Below are positions 7,201 to 13,714 of a stretch of 13,774 nucleotides of DNA, piece by piece; within the stretch, counting starts at the first letter, position 1, and every line of letters begins with the position of its first letter. The stretch comes from JAIUNP01 sp020161975 (lineage in GTDB: Bacteria > Pseudomonadota > Alphaproteobacteria > Rhizobiales > Beijerinckiaceae). The notes under the pieces are model-generated. The model saw only the letters and a list, made by a program, of their open reading frames with translations. It had not been told where the DNA came from and did no database searches. The DNA lies in the NCBI GenBank assembly GCA_036745275.1, contig DAIOGK010000044.1, positions 1-13,774 of the forward strand, in the 5' to 3' direction. The position numbers and the translations under genes are program-made.

Positions 7201-7985
7201 TGCCGCACCATACCCCAGCGCACCACCGTGCGCCGTTCCAACGGGCGGAAAATCAGCTGGTCCATTGCAAGCCACAGGCAGCCGATGCACAAAATGCCCA
7301 GAACGATCGTGGACGACTGGTACCATTGCACCGCCTCCATCGTCATGTAGCCAAGGCCATTGGAGCCGGCGATCATCTCCGCGCCGACCAGCGCATGCCA
7401 GCCGCGCGCCATGGCAATGCGCAGGCCGAGCAAGATGTTCACGAAGGCGCCGGGCAGGATCAACTCGGAATACAGGGCCCAGCCCCGACCGCCATGGCTC
7501 CGCACGGCTCTGTGCAGTACTTTTGGAATGCTCTCGACGCCGGCCACCGTGTTGTAAAGCGTCGAGAAGAAGATGGTGTTGGCGATCACGAAGACGACCG
7601 ACCCCATGCCGATGCCGAACCAGATGACCGCCAGCGGCACCCAGGCAACCCCGGCAATTGATTGCAGGAACGTCAGAACCGGGCGCAGAAAATCGGACGC
7701 ACTGCGATTGAGTGCGATCGCAATGCCGATCGGGACAGCGAGCGCATTGCCGATCAGGAACGCCAGGAAAAGCCGGCCGAGACTGTCGAGGATATTGTCC
7801 TGAAGCTGCCCGTTCGCGGTCAGTTCGACGGCCTTGTCCCACACGGCACCGATTGTCGGAAACATATACTCCGGCATGCCAGTCAGCGACGGTAATGTTC
7901 GCCACATCAGGATGAGCAGGAGGAACGGGAGCACCGCGAGCAGATCGACGCGGAACCGGCCCAGTCTGAAGAACCCGGCGCTCAT
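7197..7985 (-). CDS. ABC transporter permease, SsuC/TauC/NrtB-like (second permease)
   Basis: This is an inner-membrane permease of the nitrate/sulfonate/taurine importer family, 262 residues. Hydrophobic spans are visible at about 13-30, 70-92, 103-122, 125-146, 178-195 and 223-243. Family landmarks include MFPTIGAVW (41-49), SLGRLFLAFLIGNALAVPIGI, and the ATPase-coupling loop at 158-180 (HRAVRSHG to ELILPGA), followed by LGLRIAMARGWHALVGAEM. The alanine-glycine pattern of the coupling loop is weaker than in the partner permease. ATG 7985 overlaps the stop of the preceding permease as ATGA, and its own stop overlaps the reductase start as GTGA. The pair probably makes a heterodimeric channel. 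The substrate class is most likely a small organic anion, perhaps sulfonated or sulfated. Confidence 0.9.
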   Translation of the reverse strand: MSAGFFRLGRFRVDLLAVLPFLLLILMWRTLPSLTGMPEYMFPTIGAVWDKAVELTANGQLQDNILDSLGRLFLAFLIGNALAVPIGIAIALNRSASDFLRPVLTFLQSIAGVAWVPLAVIWFGIGMGSVVFVIANTIFFSTLYNTVAGVESIPKVLHRAVRSHGGRGWALYSELILPGAFVNILLGLRIAMARGWHALVGAEMIAGSNGLGYMTMEAVQWYQSSTIVLGILCIGCLWLAMDQLIFRPLERRTVVRWGMVRQ

Positions 7986-8815
7986 TCCCGATCCTCCGCG
8001 CGCGTGGCAAGGCCCCAGCGGTCTACCGTCAGGGCTTCAAGTGGCCGAATGTAGATGCGCTCGATGAAGAGCCAGAGCAGGCCCATGACAATCATCCCGA
8101 CGATGGTGCGATCGGTCTGCTGGTTGGATGCGCCCTCGAAGATCAGATACCCCACGCCGGACTTTGCTGCGATCATCTCCGAGAAGATCAGCCCTCGGAA
8201 AGCAAACCCCGCTCCCAGCCTCAGGCCGGTGAAGATGCTCGGAAGCGCGGCGGGCAGGATCACCTCCTGGATCAACTGGAGGCGGGTTGCGCCCAGCGAA
8301 TAAGCCGCGTTGATCAGCACTTGTGGCACCGACCGGACACCCAGAATCGTATTGTAGAGAACAGGGAAGAAAACGATGTAGCTCAGGGCAACGAGAATGA
8401 CTTTCAGCCCGTAGCCCCACCAGAGGACGAACAGCGGAATCCACGCAACCTCGACAATGGCGAAGAAGAAATTGATGATGGGCGACAACATTCGCGAGGC
8501 GCCCGCGCTGAAGCCGATCAGCAACCCGAACAGGATGCCGAGCGTAACGCCGATTGATACACCGGCCAGGTAGCGCCCGAGACTGTCGCCGATATAGGCC
8601 GGCAGGATGCCCGTTTTGACAAGATGAATGGCCGCGCGCGCAACCGCGGCGGGGGACGGGTAGAAATACTCCGATACGCCGATGAGCGGAATCGACGTCT
8701 GCCAGAGTGCCAGGATGCCGAGCAGGCCCAATACGCCCTTCCAGGCTCGCGGCGAAACGAGGCTGCGCAATGATGCAATGCCGCTATTCCGATCGTTGAT
8801 TGCGGCCGTTTTCAT
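7982..8815 (-). CDS. ABC transporter permease, SsuC/TauC/NrtB-like (first permease)
   Basis: This is a 277-residue permease of the same family as the next gene downstream but clearly different in sequence. Hydrophobic spans lie at about 27-45, 82-104, 111-132, 136-158, 189-207 and 237-254. The fold markers are EYFYPSPAAV (49-58), DSLGRYLAGVSIGVTLGILFG, and a canonical coupling loop INAAYSLGATRLQLIQEVILP at 168-188 followed by TGLRLGAGFAFRGLIFSEM. ATG 8815 overlaps the stop of the small membrane protein gene as ATGA. Many SsuABC systems have one permease gene acting as a homodimer; here two adjacent permease genes suggest a heterodimer. Taken with the SsuB-like ATPase and the binding protein, this is a complete importer. 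Confidence 0.9.
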   Translation of the reverse strand: MKTAAINDRNSGIASLRSLVSPRAWKGVLGLLGILALWQTSIPLIGVSEYFYPSPAAVARAAIHLVKTGILPAYIGDSLGRYLAGVSIGVTLGILFGLLIGFSAGASRMLSPIINFFFAIVEVAWIPLFVLWWGYGLKVILVALSYIVFFPVLYNTILGVRSVPQVLINAAYSLGATRLQLIQEVILPAALPSIFTGLRLGAGFAFRGLIFSEMIAAKSGVGYLIFEGASNQQTDRTIVGMIVMGLLWLFIERIYIRPLEALTVDRWGLATRAEDRE

Positions 8816-9144
8816 GACTTCGCCGGCGTCCAGGGCCGCAACGCTTCGACCCAGTAGTTGCGCGCGATTGACCGGGCGCTCTCGGTCGGAATGTCGGCAA
8901 CGTAGAAGCTATGTCCCCTGATCTCCACCACACGCCCAGCATTCTGCATCATCTCGATATGAAAGCGTTCCGGCGCGACTTTCAGGACAATCTCTGCCGA
9001 GAGACGTCCGTCGGGCCGGATTGTAGCCGCAACAGGTTCGAATTTCGCAGCGCCGGTCCGGTATGACCACAGCTGGAAGGCTGCGTAGAGGATGACCATG
9101 GTGATTGTGGTCAAAATGGTCGGATGACGGAAAAATCGCTGCAT
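8812..9144 (-). CDS. Small single-pass membrane protein of unknown function in the importer operon
   Basis: I do not recognise this 110-residue protein. A hydrophobic segment at about residues 9-27 (ILTTITMVILYAAFQLW) follows a short basic start (MQRFFRHP), so it is either a membrane anchor or an uncleaved signal. About 80 mixed polar residues follow, with alternating patterns that look like beta strands (EIVLKVAP, VVEIRGHSFYVADIP) and a C-terminal helix-like part. By the positive-inside rule the C-terminal domain should be periplasmic. The start at ATG 9144 is fixed by GAGGGA six bases upstream, which overlaps the ATPase stop; the stop overlaps the permease start as ATGA. Its position between ATPase and permease genes suggests an accessory part of the importer. 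That role is inferred from position only. Confidence 0.7.
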   Translation of the reverse strand: MQRFFRHPTILTTITMVILYAAFQLWSYRTGAAKFEPVAATIRPDGRLSAEIVLKVAPERFHIEMMQNAGRVVEIRGHSFYVADIPTESARSIARNYWVEALRPWTPAKS

Positions 9145-9154
9145 CGGCAATCCC

Positions 9155-9940
9155 TCAGGCGGCTTCCAGGCCGCGCACCAAGGCCAGTGTCCGGTCCCGG
9201 ATTGCCACGAACTGCGGATTGGCGTTGATCGTTGCCCAGTGCCGCTGGTCGCGGGGAATGGGCACATCGACGACCGCGCGGACCTTTCCGGGCCCTGGCG
9301 TTAGCACGATGATGCGGTCGCCCAGAAAAACCGCTTCCTCGACGCTGTGGGTGATGAACAGGACGGTCAGGCGGTTCTCGTCCCAGATCCTGACGAGTTC
9401 CTCCTGAAGCGTCAGGCGCGTTTGTGCGTCGACGGCCGCGAAGGGCTCGTCCATGAGCATGACTTCCGGCTTGTTGGCCAAAGTGCGTGCGACTGCCGCC
9501 CGCTGCTTCATGCCGCCTGAAAGCTCATGCGGATATTTCTCAGCCGCATGCGTGAGGTTGGTTATGTCTAGAAAGCGCATGGCAACGGCATCGCGCTCTG
9601 CCTTTGCCACGCCGCGCAGCTTCAGCCCGAGCCCGACATTCTCGAGCACGGTCTTCCATGGCAACAGTGCATACTCCTGAAAGACCACGCCGCGATCTGC
9701 GCCGGGCTCAAGGATGGGCCGCCCATCCATTGAGACCGTTCCGCCCCTGGGCTTGAGGAAACCGGCGATTGCGGAAAGCAAGGTGGACTTGCCGCACCCC
9801 GATGGACCGACAACGCAAAGAAATTCGTTTTCCTTCACGTCAAGCGTCAGCCCATCGGTCGCGATGTGGCGAATGCCGCGATTTTCATCGACATACTCCA
9901 TCCTGAGATCGACGACACTGATCTTGGTTTTCGCAGACAT
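9155..9940 (-). CDS. ABC transporter ATP-binding protein, SsuB/TauB/NrtD-like
   Basis: This is the cytoplasmic ATPase of the nitrate/sulfonate/taurine-type importer, 261 residues. Walker A GPSGCGKS is at 45-52, the Q-loop VVFQEYALLPW has Gln88, signature LSGGMKQR is at 140-147, Walker B VMLMDEP reaches Glu165, and the switch His198 is in FITHSVEEA. The phrase ALLPWKTVLENV after the Q-loop is typical of SsuB/TauB relatives. I chose ATG 9940, preceded by GAGG at five bases. An alternative GTG at 9970 overlaps the binding-protein stop and would add ten residues, but it has a poorer ribosome site. The chain ends soon after the ATPase core, with no regulatory domain. It follows the binding-protein gene by 26 bases. 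Confidence 0.92.
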   Translation of the reverse strand: MSAKTKISVVDLRMEYVDENRGIRHIATDGLTLDVKENEFLCVVGPSGCGKSTLLSAIAGFLKPRGGTVSMDGRPILEPGADRGVVFQEYALLPWKTVLENVGLGLKLRGVAKAERDAVAMRFLDITNLTHAAEKYPHELSGGMKQRAAVARTLANKPEVMLMDEPFAAVDAQTRLTLQEELVRIWDENRLTVLFITHSVEEAVFLGDRIIVLTPGPGKVRAVVDVPIPRDQRHWATINANPQFVAIRDRTLALVRGLEAA

Positions 9941-9945
9941 GGCCG

Positions 9946-9949
9946 CCTC
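9946..9949 (-). promoter_or_regulatory. Ribosome binding site that decides the ATPase start
   Basis: GAGG on the minus strand lies five bases before ATG 9940. It supports that start over the in-frame GTG at 9970. Confidence 0.55.
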
Positions 9950-9966
9950 ACCCGCCCTTGCCGCCG

Positions 9967-11007
9967 TCACTTGAGCTGTTGCTCCTTGGGAATCGGCTTG
10001 AGGTCAGAGAAGTATTCCGGGTTCTTGGCCATGACGGCGTTCATGAACTTTGGTTCGATCGCCTTGGTCACATCGACGCCGGCCTTGACGCGCCCATCGG
10101 CGGCGAGCATCGGCAACGCTTTTGCAGCGTACATCTCCGGCGTCAGCTTCGACATTCTGCCGTCGTAATGCGAACGGCGGATCGCCTGTTTCATGACGTC
10201 GAGGTCTACACCCTGGATCCAGCGCATATTGATCTGGGCGGCTTCGTCGAAGTGTTGCCTGACCCATTGCTGGCTCTCGGCGAAGGCTGCCATGAAGCGT
10301 TGCAGGGCTTCCGAATGCGCCGCAATCGCCTTGCGGGTCGACAGCACGACGCCGGGGTCGTAGCAGGTCTTGCAGCCGCCGGCGACCACACGCACCGCGC
10401 CGGCAACCTTCGCGGCTGCGTTGCTGGCGACTGGTTCCCAGATCACGACAGCATCGACATCGCCGTTATTGAGCCCCGAAACCAGATCCGGGGGGCGGAC
10501 ATTGAGGAGTTGCACATCCGTGCTCTTGAGCCCCGCCTGGGCCAGGTGGCCGAGCAGGAACGTCTCGGCGCCGGTGCCACGCGGAAGTCCGATCTTCTTG
10601 CCCTTCAATGCGGCTACATTTCCTTCAGGAATCCCCGACGCCTTGCTCGCGACGATCGACACGTTGTCGGCATAGGAATCCCGCGTTGCGTCGCCATGCA
10701 GATGGCCGATCAGCACCAACGGAAAACCGTTGGAAATGCCCGACAGGAACGGGGTCGAGCCCAGTACGGCAACGTCCTGATTGCCGGCAAGCAGGCCGTT
10801 GATCATCTCAACGCCTGTCGGGAAAACGGTTACCTTGGCGTCAAGGCCATGCTTTGCGAAGATGCCCCGTTCGACACCGGCGAAAATCGGCGCATGGTCC
10901 GTGGCGGCCGCAGCGCCGATCCGGATCGGCAGAGGGGACTGTGCCTGCACGGCACCCATCGTCAGCGCCAGTAGCGCGCCTGCAATCAAACCCCGTCGTG
11001 TGCGCAT
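9967..11007 (-). CDS. ABC transporter substrate-binding protein, SsuA/NMT1-like, secreted
   Basis: This is a periplasmic solute-binding protein of 346 residues for the importer encoded downstream. The N-terminus has a Sec signal: basic MRTRR, a hydrophobic core GLIAGALLALTMGAV, and a likely cleavage after VQA near residue 22. The mature part starts LPIRIGAAAATDHAPIFAGVERGIFAKHGLDAKV, the typical opening of the nitrate/sulfonate/thiamine-precursor binding family. LKGKKIGLPRGTGAETFL (134-151), DVDAVVIWEPVA (183-194) and the C-terminal helices also fit. Two close cysteines, CKTC at 212-215, could form a disulfide in the periplasm. ATG 11007 is fixed by AGGGAGGA five bases upstream; a longer reading to 11127 gives a non-signal N-terminus. 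The ligand is likely a small anion; which one cannot be read from the sequence. Confidence 0.92.
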   Translation of the reverse strand: MRTRRGLIAGALLALTMGAVQAQSPLPIRIGAAAATDHAPIFAGVERGIFAKHGLDAKVTVFPTGVEMINGLLAGNQDVAVLGSTPFLSGISNGFPLVLIGHLHGDATRDSYADNVSIVASKASGIPEGNVAALKGKKIGLPRGTGAETFLLGHLAQAGLKSTDVQLLNVRPPDLVSGLNNGDVDAVVIWEPVASNAAAKVAGAVRVVAGGCKTCYDPGVVLSTRKAIAAHSEALQRFMAAFAESQQWVRQHFDEAAQINMRWIQGVDLDVMKQAIRRSHYDGRMSKLTPEMYAAKALPMLAADGRVKAGVDVTKAIEPKFMNAVMAKNPEYFSDLKPIPKEQQLK

Positions 11008-11012
11008 AGTTT

Positions 11013-11020
11013 TCCTCCCT
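11013..11020 (-). promoter_or_regulatory. Strong ribosome binding site of the binding-protein gene
   Basis: AGGGAGGA on the minus strand lies five bases before ATG 11007. It is the strongest such site in the minus-strand operon, which fits the usual excess of binding protein over membrane parts. It also rules out the longer N-terminus. Confidence 0.75.
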
Positions 11021-11166
11021 GATATCGTTCGGTTGCCGGATGACGTTCGTCGCTGTCTCCGCTGATTGAAGAGAATCCGACGGTGCGGATCAGATGGCAG
11101 CGCACCATGGCGGGGGCTGCCCTTCACTGGATTTCGACATCCAGCAACTCTGGTCAGGCGCGGCTG

Positions 11167-11811
11167 TCATGCGCCCTCATCAAGGCCGAGCCCGCGGGCG
11201 CGCGCAGTCATCAGGTGCTTTTCCAGACTGCCAACGGCCGCGTCAGCATCGCCAGACCGGATTGCACGGATGATTGCCAGATGTTCTTCCATCGCGGGGC
11301 CGATCCGCTCTGCGGTGAAACGTCCCTGGAGGCGAATGAGGCGGATCTTGTCCTGATTGCGGCGATGCGTTTCAGACACCAGCTTGTTGTCGAGCGAGTC
11401 GACGAGGCTCACATGCAGCAATTCATCGACGCGAAGCGCTTCGTCGAGCAGTGCTTCGGTGATCTCTCCTTCCGAAGCCCGCAGAATTCGCAGCGTTTCA
11501 CGCTCTATATGTTCGACGATCCGCGCCGAACCGAAACGGATGAAATGGCGAACCGCCGCCGCTTCGATGATCATGCGCAAGCCGAACGCATTGCGTATCA
11601 GCTCGACATTCACATCGGTAATCTGGATGCCGCGCTGCGGAATGACCTTGATCAGAGCTTCCTGTTCAAGCATGCGCACCGCGTCTCGGATCGAGGCAAT
11701 CGGCATGTCGAGCGTCACGGTCAACTCGCGCTGACTCAGAAACTGCCCCGGCGCGAATTCGCGCTGGAAGAGCCTGTCCTTGAAACGATCGTAGGCCTCA
11801 TTCCTCATCAT
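11167..11811 (-). CDS. GntR-family transcriptional regulator with FCD effector domain
   Basis: This is a 214-residue DNA-binding regulator of the FadR-like GntR subfamily. The N-terminal winged helix spans about residues 5-66, with GQFLSQRELTVTLDMPIASIRDAVRMLE followed by the wing IPQRGIQI. A helical FCD domain fills 72-203. Its probable metal ligands are Asp129 and His133 (DELLH), His177 (EEHLAI) and His199 (KHL), so an acid-type ligand held by a metal is likely. The start at ATG 11811 has GGAG eight bases upstream; a second ATG follows directly. Its gene lies first on the minus strand, 159 bp before the binding-protein gene, and diverges from the sulfatase gene. It probably represses both transcription units until a pathway metabolite binds. 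The direct target is inferred from layout. Confidence 0.9.
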   Translation of the reverse strand: MMRNEAYDRFKDRLFQREFAPGQFLSQRELTVTLDMPIASIRDAVRMLEQEALIKVIPQRGIQITDVNVELIRNAFGLRMIIEAAAVRHFIRFGSARIVEHIERETLRILRASEGEITEALLDEALRVDELLHVSLVDSLDNKLVSETHRRNQDKIRLIRLQGRFTAERIGPAMEEHLAIIRAIRSGDADAAVGSLEKHLMTARARGLGLDEGA

Positions 11812-11830
11812 GCACGCCGCTCCATTTGAA

Positions 11831-11859
11831 ATTTTATCGATATATAACTAACATGTCAG
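11831..11859 (-). promoter_or_regulatory. Predicted sigma-70 promoter of the GntR gene
   Basis: On the minus strand CTGACA (11859-11854) and TAAAAT (11836-11831) are spaced by 17 bases, and each matches the consensus at five of six places. The predicted start of transcription leaves a very short leader before ATG 11811, with GGAG close to the RNA 5' end. The -35 box lies inside the repeated ACATGTCAG motif, so a bound repressor would block it. Confidence 0.6.
11849..11859. promoter_or_regulatory. Putative operator, copy 1 (AACATGTCAG, near-palindrome)
   Basis: The sequence TAACATGTCA differs at one position from the perfect palindrome TGACATGTCA found 132 bp away, and both are followed by G. 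It overlaps the -35 box of the predicted regulator promoter. Short palindromes of this kind are typical sites for FCD-type GntR dimers, so autoregulation by the adjacent regulator is the simplest reading. Confidence 0.5.
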
Positions 11860-11980
11860 TGCACTGTTGCGCATTTTTCCGTGAATGACAATGATCAATT
11901 TTCCTGAATTTATGTGATAAAAATCCGCCGTTATGGCGATATCTGGGTTATTTTTCTTTCAGTCCATTTTAAAATCATAT

Positions 11981-11990
11981 TGACATGTCA
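11981..11990. promoter_or_regulatory. Putative operator, copy 2 (perfect palindrome TGACATGTCA)
   Basis: This is a perfect 10-bp palindrome on the sulfatase side of the divergent region. Together with the base before it, it also contains the -35 consensus TTGACA (11980-11985) reading toward the sulfatase. I see no good -10 box 16-18 bases further on, so the sulfatase promoter itself is not settled. Site recurrence on both sides of the divergent region suggests that one regulator controls both directions. Confidence 0.5.
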
Positions 11991-12111
11991 GATCGAGATG
12001 AGGTCCAACTGCTCAAACATGATTTCACGTTGGTCGGGACGGGCGGAGGCGTTCGGGGTCTTTCCGGCGGGTTTTCGGAAAAGGGTCTGAGACAAGGAGG
12101 ATTGCACGGCA

Positions 12112-12168
12112 ATGTCGGTTCCGCACATGCAAGATTGCACATCCCGAAGGTGTCCAGCCCATGGGTGA
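12112..12168 (+). CDS. Possible 18-residue leader peptide ahead of the sulfatase
   Basis: A short ORF, MSVPHMQDCTSRRCPAHG, follows the best Shine-Dalgarno match in this leader (AAGGAGG at 12094-12100), although the 11-base spacing is longer than ideal. Its stop TGA 12166-12168 lies just past the sulfatase ATG 12161, in the layout expected for translational coupling. The peptide carries two cysteines, which is suggestive in a sulfur-related setting, but two codons are weak evidence for attenuation. It could be a chance ORF. Confidence 0.3.
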   Translation: MSVPHMQDCTSRRCPAHG

Positions 12169-13714
12169 CCCGCCGGCAAACCTCTTGTTCCTGTTTTCCG
12201 ACCAACATGCCCAGCGCGTGGCCGGTTGCTATGGTGACGCGGTCGTTGAAACACCCAACCTCGACCGACTGGCGGCGCGCGGCGTGACGTTTGACAACGC
12301 TTACACACCATCGCCAATTTGCGTGCCAGCACGGATGTCGATGCTGACCGGTCGCTATCCTTACGAGCAGGAGTGCTGGACCAACGATGACATTCTCTCG
12401 TCCGAGTTTCCGACCTGGCCGCAGGCGTTGGGCGCTGCCGGACTTCATGCCGCGCTGATCGGACGAATGCATGCCATGGGGGCAGATCAGCTTCGCGGCT
12501 ATGCCGAACGGGAGATCGGCGACCACAGCCCGAACTGGCCGGGCGTGCCGCGTCACGACCTTGGCCCGCTGGCCAAAGCGAATGATCCGCACCGCGAAAG
12601 CATCGAGCGGTCGGGGGTAGGGCGAAGTGCCTACCAGATCCTCGATGAGGCAACGGCCGGGGCCGCCGTGCGTTGGCTAGACCGCTGGGCCGAAGGAAAC
12701 CGAACAGCGGGCAAGGCCAGACGCTTTGCACTCACAGTCGGCTTCATGCTGCCACATGCGCCCTATGTCGCAGAGGCGGACGATTACGGACGCTTTGCCG
12801 GTCGCGTGCCGGCGCCGCTCTTGCCAGTCCCGGAGACGGAACATCCATGGCTCGGATGGTGGCGGGAAAATCGGAGCGCGGGCGAGATTTCCGCCGCCTC
12901 TGCCCAGCGGGCACGCATCGCCTATTATGGGCTTGTCTCGCGGCTGGACGCTCTGATCGGGACGGTAATCGATGCGCTTGAGCGTAACAATCTGGCTGAG
13001 AACACCCTGATCGTCTACGCGTCCGACCACGGCGAGCAAATCGGCGAGCGAGGGCTTTGGTGGAAGCATACGTTTTACGATCAATCGTCCAAGGTGCCGT
13101 TGATCATGTCCTGGCCGGGTCACTTCAAGGCTGGAACCCGCTCGTCGGCGGTCGTCAGTCTGCACGATGCTGCCGCGACGATGCTGGATGCGATGGGTGC
13201 GCCGGCGCTTCCCGGAAGTCATGGGCGCAGCCTGGCCGGGATCGCCTCTGGCAAGACGGCGACATGGGATGATCTGATCTTTGGCGAGTATTGCACGGAC
13301 GCAGTGCCGGATTGGACCGGCGGCATGGCGGTGCAGCAGCGCATGGTGCGCAAAGGGCGCTGGAAATACATCGAATATAATGGATTTGCGCCGCAGCTGT
13401 TCGATCTCGACAATGATCCTGACGAGGTGAATGACCTTGCCGCAAGTTCCGATCATCAGGCACTTCGTGCAGAGCTCGCGGCATTGGTCCGTCAGGGATG
13501 GAACCCCGACGCTGTTGCCGAGCGGATGAGGGCACGGCGCATCAACAAGGATTTTCAAGCCACTTGGGCGCGGCAGGCGCACCCCACGGATCAAATCCGC
13601 TTCGAGATACCGCCCGAAATGAACGTGCTGGAACAGCCGGGACCCAAGGAGCCCGCGCAAGGGCCAGTCCGGCTTGATGTGAAGCAGCTGCCTCCCGGCA
13701 GCGAACCGGCCTAG
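12161..13714 (+). CDS. Cytoplasmic sulfatase, choline-sulfatase-like (formylglycine type)
   Basis: This is a 517-residue type I sulfatase that should hydrolyse a sulfate ester. The Cys-type activation motif is CVPAR at 54-58, followed by MSMLTGRYP, so Cys54 would be converted to formylglycine by an enzyme not in this window. Metal and active-site elements include Asp14 in FSDQH, Arg58, His104 in LIGRMHAMGADQL, His199 in LPHAPYV, Asp289-His290 in SDHGE, and Lys302 and Lys311 in WWKHTFYDQSSKVPL. The GRMH and GERGLWWKHTFYDQS segments and the length resemble choline sulfatase. There is no signal peptide, so it acts inside the cell on an imported substrate. ATG 12161 has AAGG ten bases upstream. 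It diverges from the GntR gene. Choline sulfate is possible, but no betaine genes are nearby; a phosphonate monoesterase relative is less likely. Confidence 0.88.
   Translation: MGDPPANLLFLFSDQHAQRVAGCYGDAVVETPNLDRLAARGVTFDNAYTPSPICVPARMSMLTGRYPYEQECWTNDDILSSEFPTWPQALGAAGLHAALIGRMHAMGADQLRGYAEREIGDHSPNWPGVPRHDLGPLAKANDPHRESIERSGVGRSAYQILDEATAGAAVRWLDRWAEGNRTAGKARRFALTVGFMLPHAPYVAEADDYGRFAGRVPAPLLPVPETEHPWLGWWRENRSAGEISAASAQRARIAYYGLVSRLDALIGTVIDALERNNLAENTLIVYASDHGEQIGERGLWWKHTFYDQSSKVPLIMSWPGHFKAGTRSSAVVSLHDAAATMLDAMGAPALPGSHGRSLAGIASGKTATWDDLIFGEYCTDAVPDWTGGMAVQQRMVRKGRWKYIEYNGFAPQLFDLDNDPDEVNDLAASSDHQALRAELAALVRQGWNPDAVAERMRARRINKDFQATWARQAHPTDQIRFEIPPEMNVLEQPGPKEPAQGPVRLDVKQLPPGSEPA

Larger units (their letters stand above)
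11812..12160. other. AT-rich divergent promoter region between regulator and sulfatase
   Basis: This 349-bp stretch has no recognised protein gene. Bases 11821-11985 are much richer in A and T than the genes around them, which marks promoter DNA. It contains a convincing minus-strand promoter, two copies of ACATGTCAG, and further palindromes (CAGTGCACTG at 11857-11866 and ATTTTAAAAT at 11966-11975). From about 11990 to the sulfatase start the composition becomes GC-rich again. That part holds an AAGGAGG and a short ORF, described separately. Confidence 0.75.

Noticed and set aside
7201..8010. Long upstream extension of the aldo/keto reductase frame on the minus strand
   Set aside because: It runs antiframe through the SsuC-like permease, has no family resemblance, and a GTGA-coupled start at 7200 gives a normal aldo/keto reductase N-terminus.
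9145..9267. Longer N-terminus for the small membrane protein
   Set aside because: It would overlap the ATPase C-terminus and bury the membrane segment; ATG 9144 has a good ribosome site.
9958..10974. 338-codon + strand ORF opposite the binding-protein gene
   Set aside because: It is an antisense shadow of a gene with signal peptide and clear family motifs, as expected in GC-rich DNA.
11127..11144. Perfect 6-bp hairpin CTGGAT/ATCCAG just after the GntR stop
   Set aside because: The stem is short and lacks a T-run on the minus strand, so I do not call it a terminator; the importer operon may simply continue from the regulator.
11911..11926. TGTGA-containing stretch as a CRP-type site in the AT-rich region
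   Set aside because: Only one half-site matches; the second half (TCCGC) is poor.
11985..12287. 100-codon ORF starting inside the palindrome and running into the sulfatase gene
   Set aside because: No ribosome site precedes it, it overlaps over 120 bases of the sulfatase in another frame, and the peptide has no recognisable domain.
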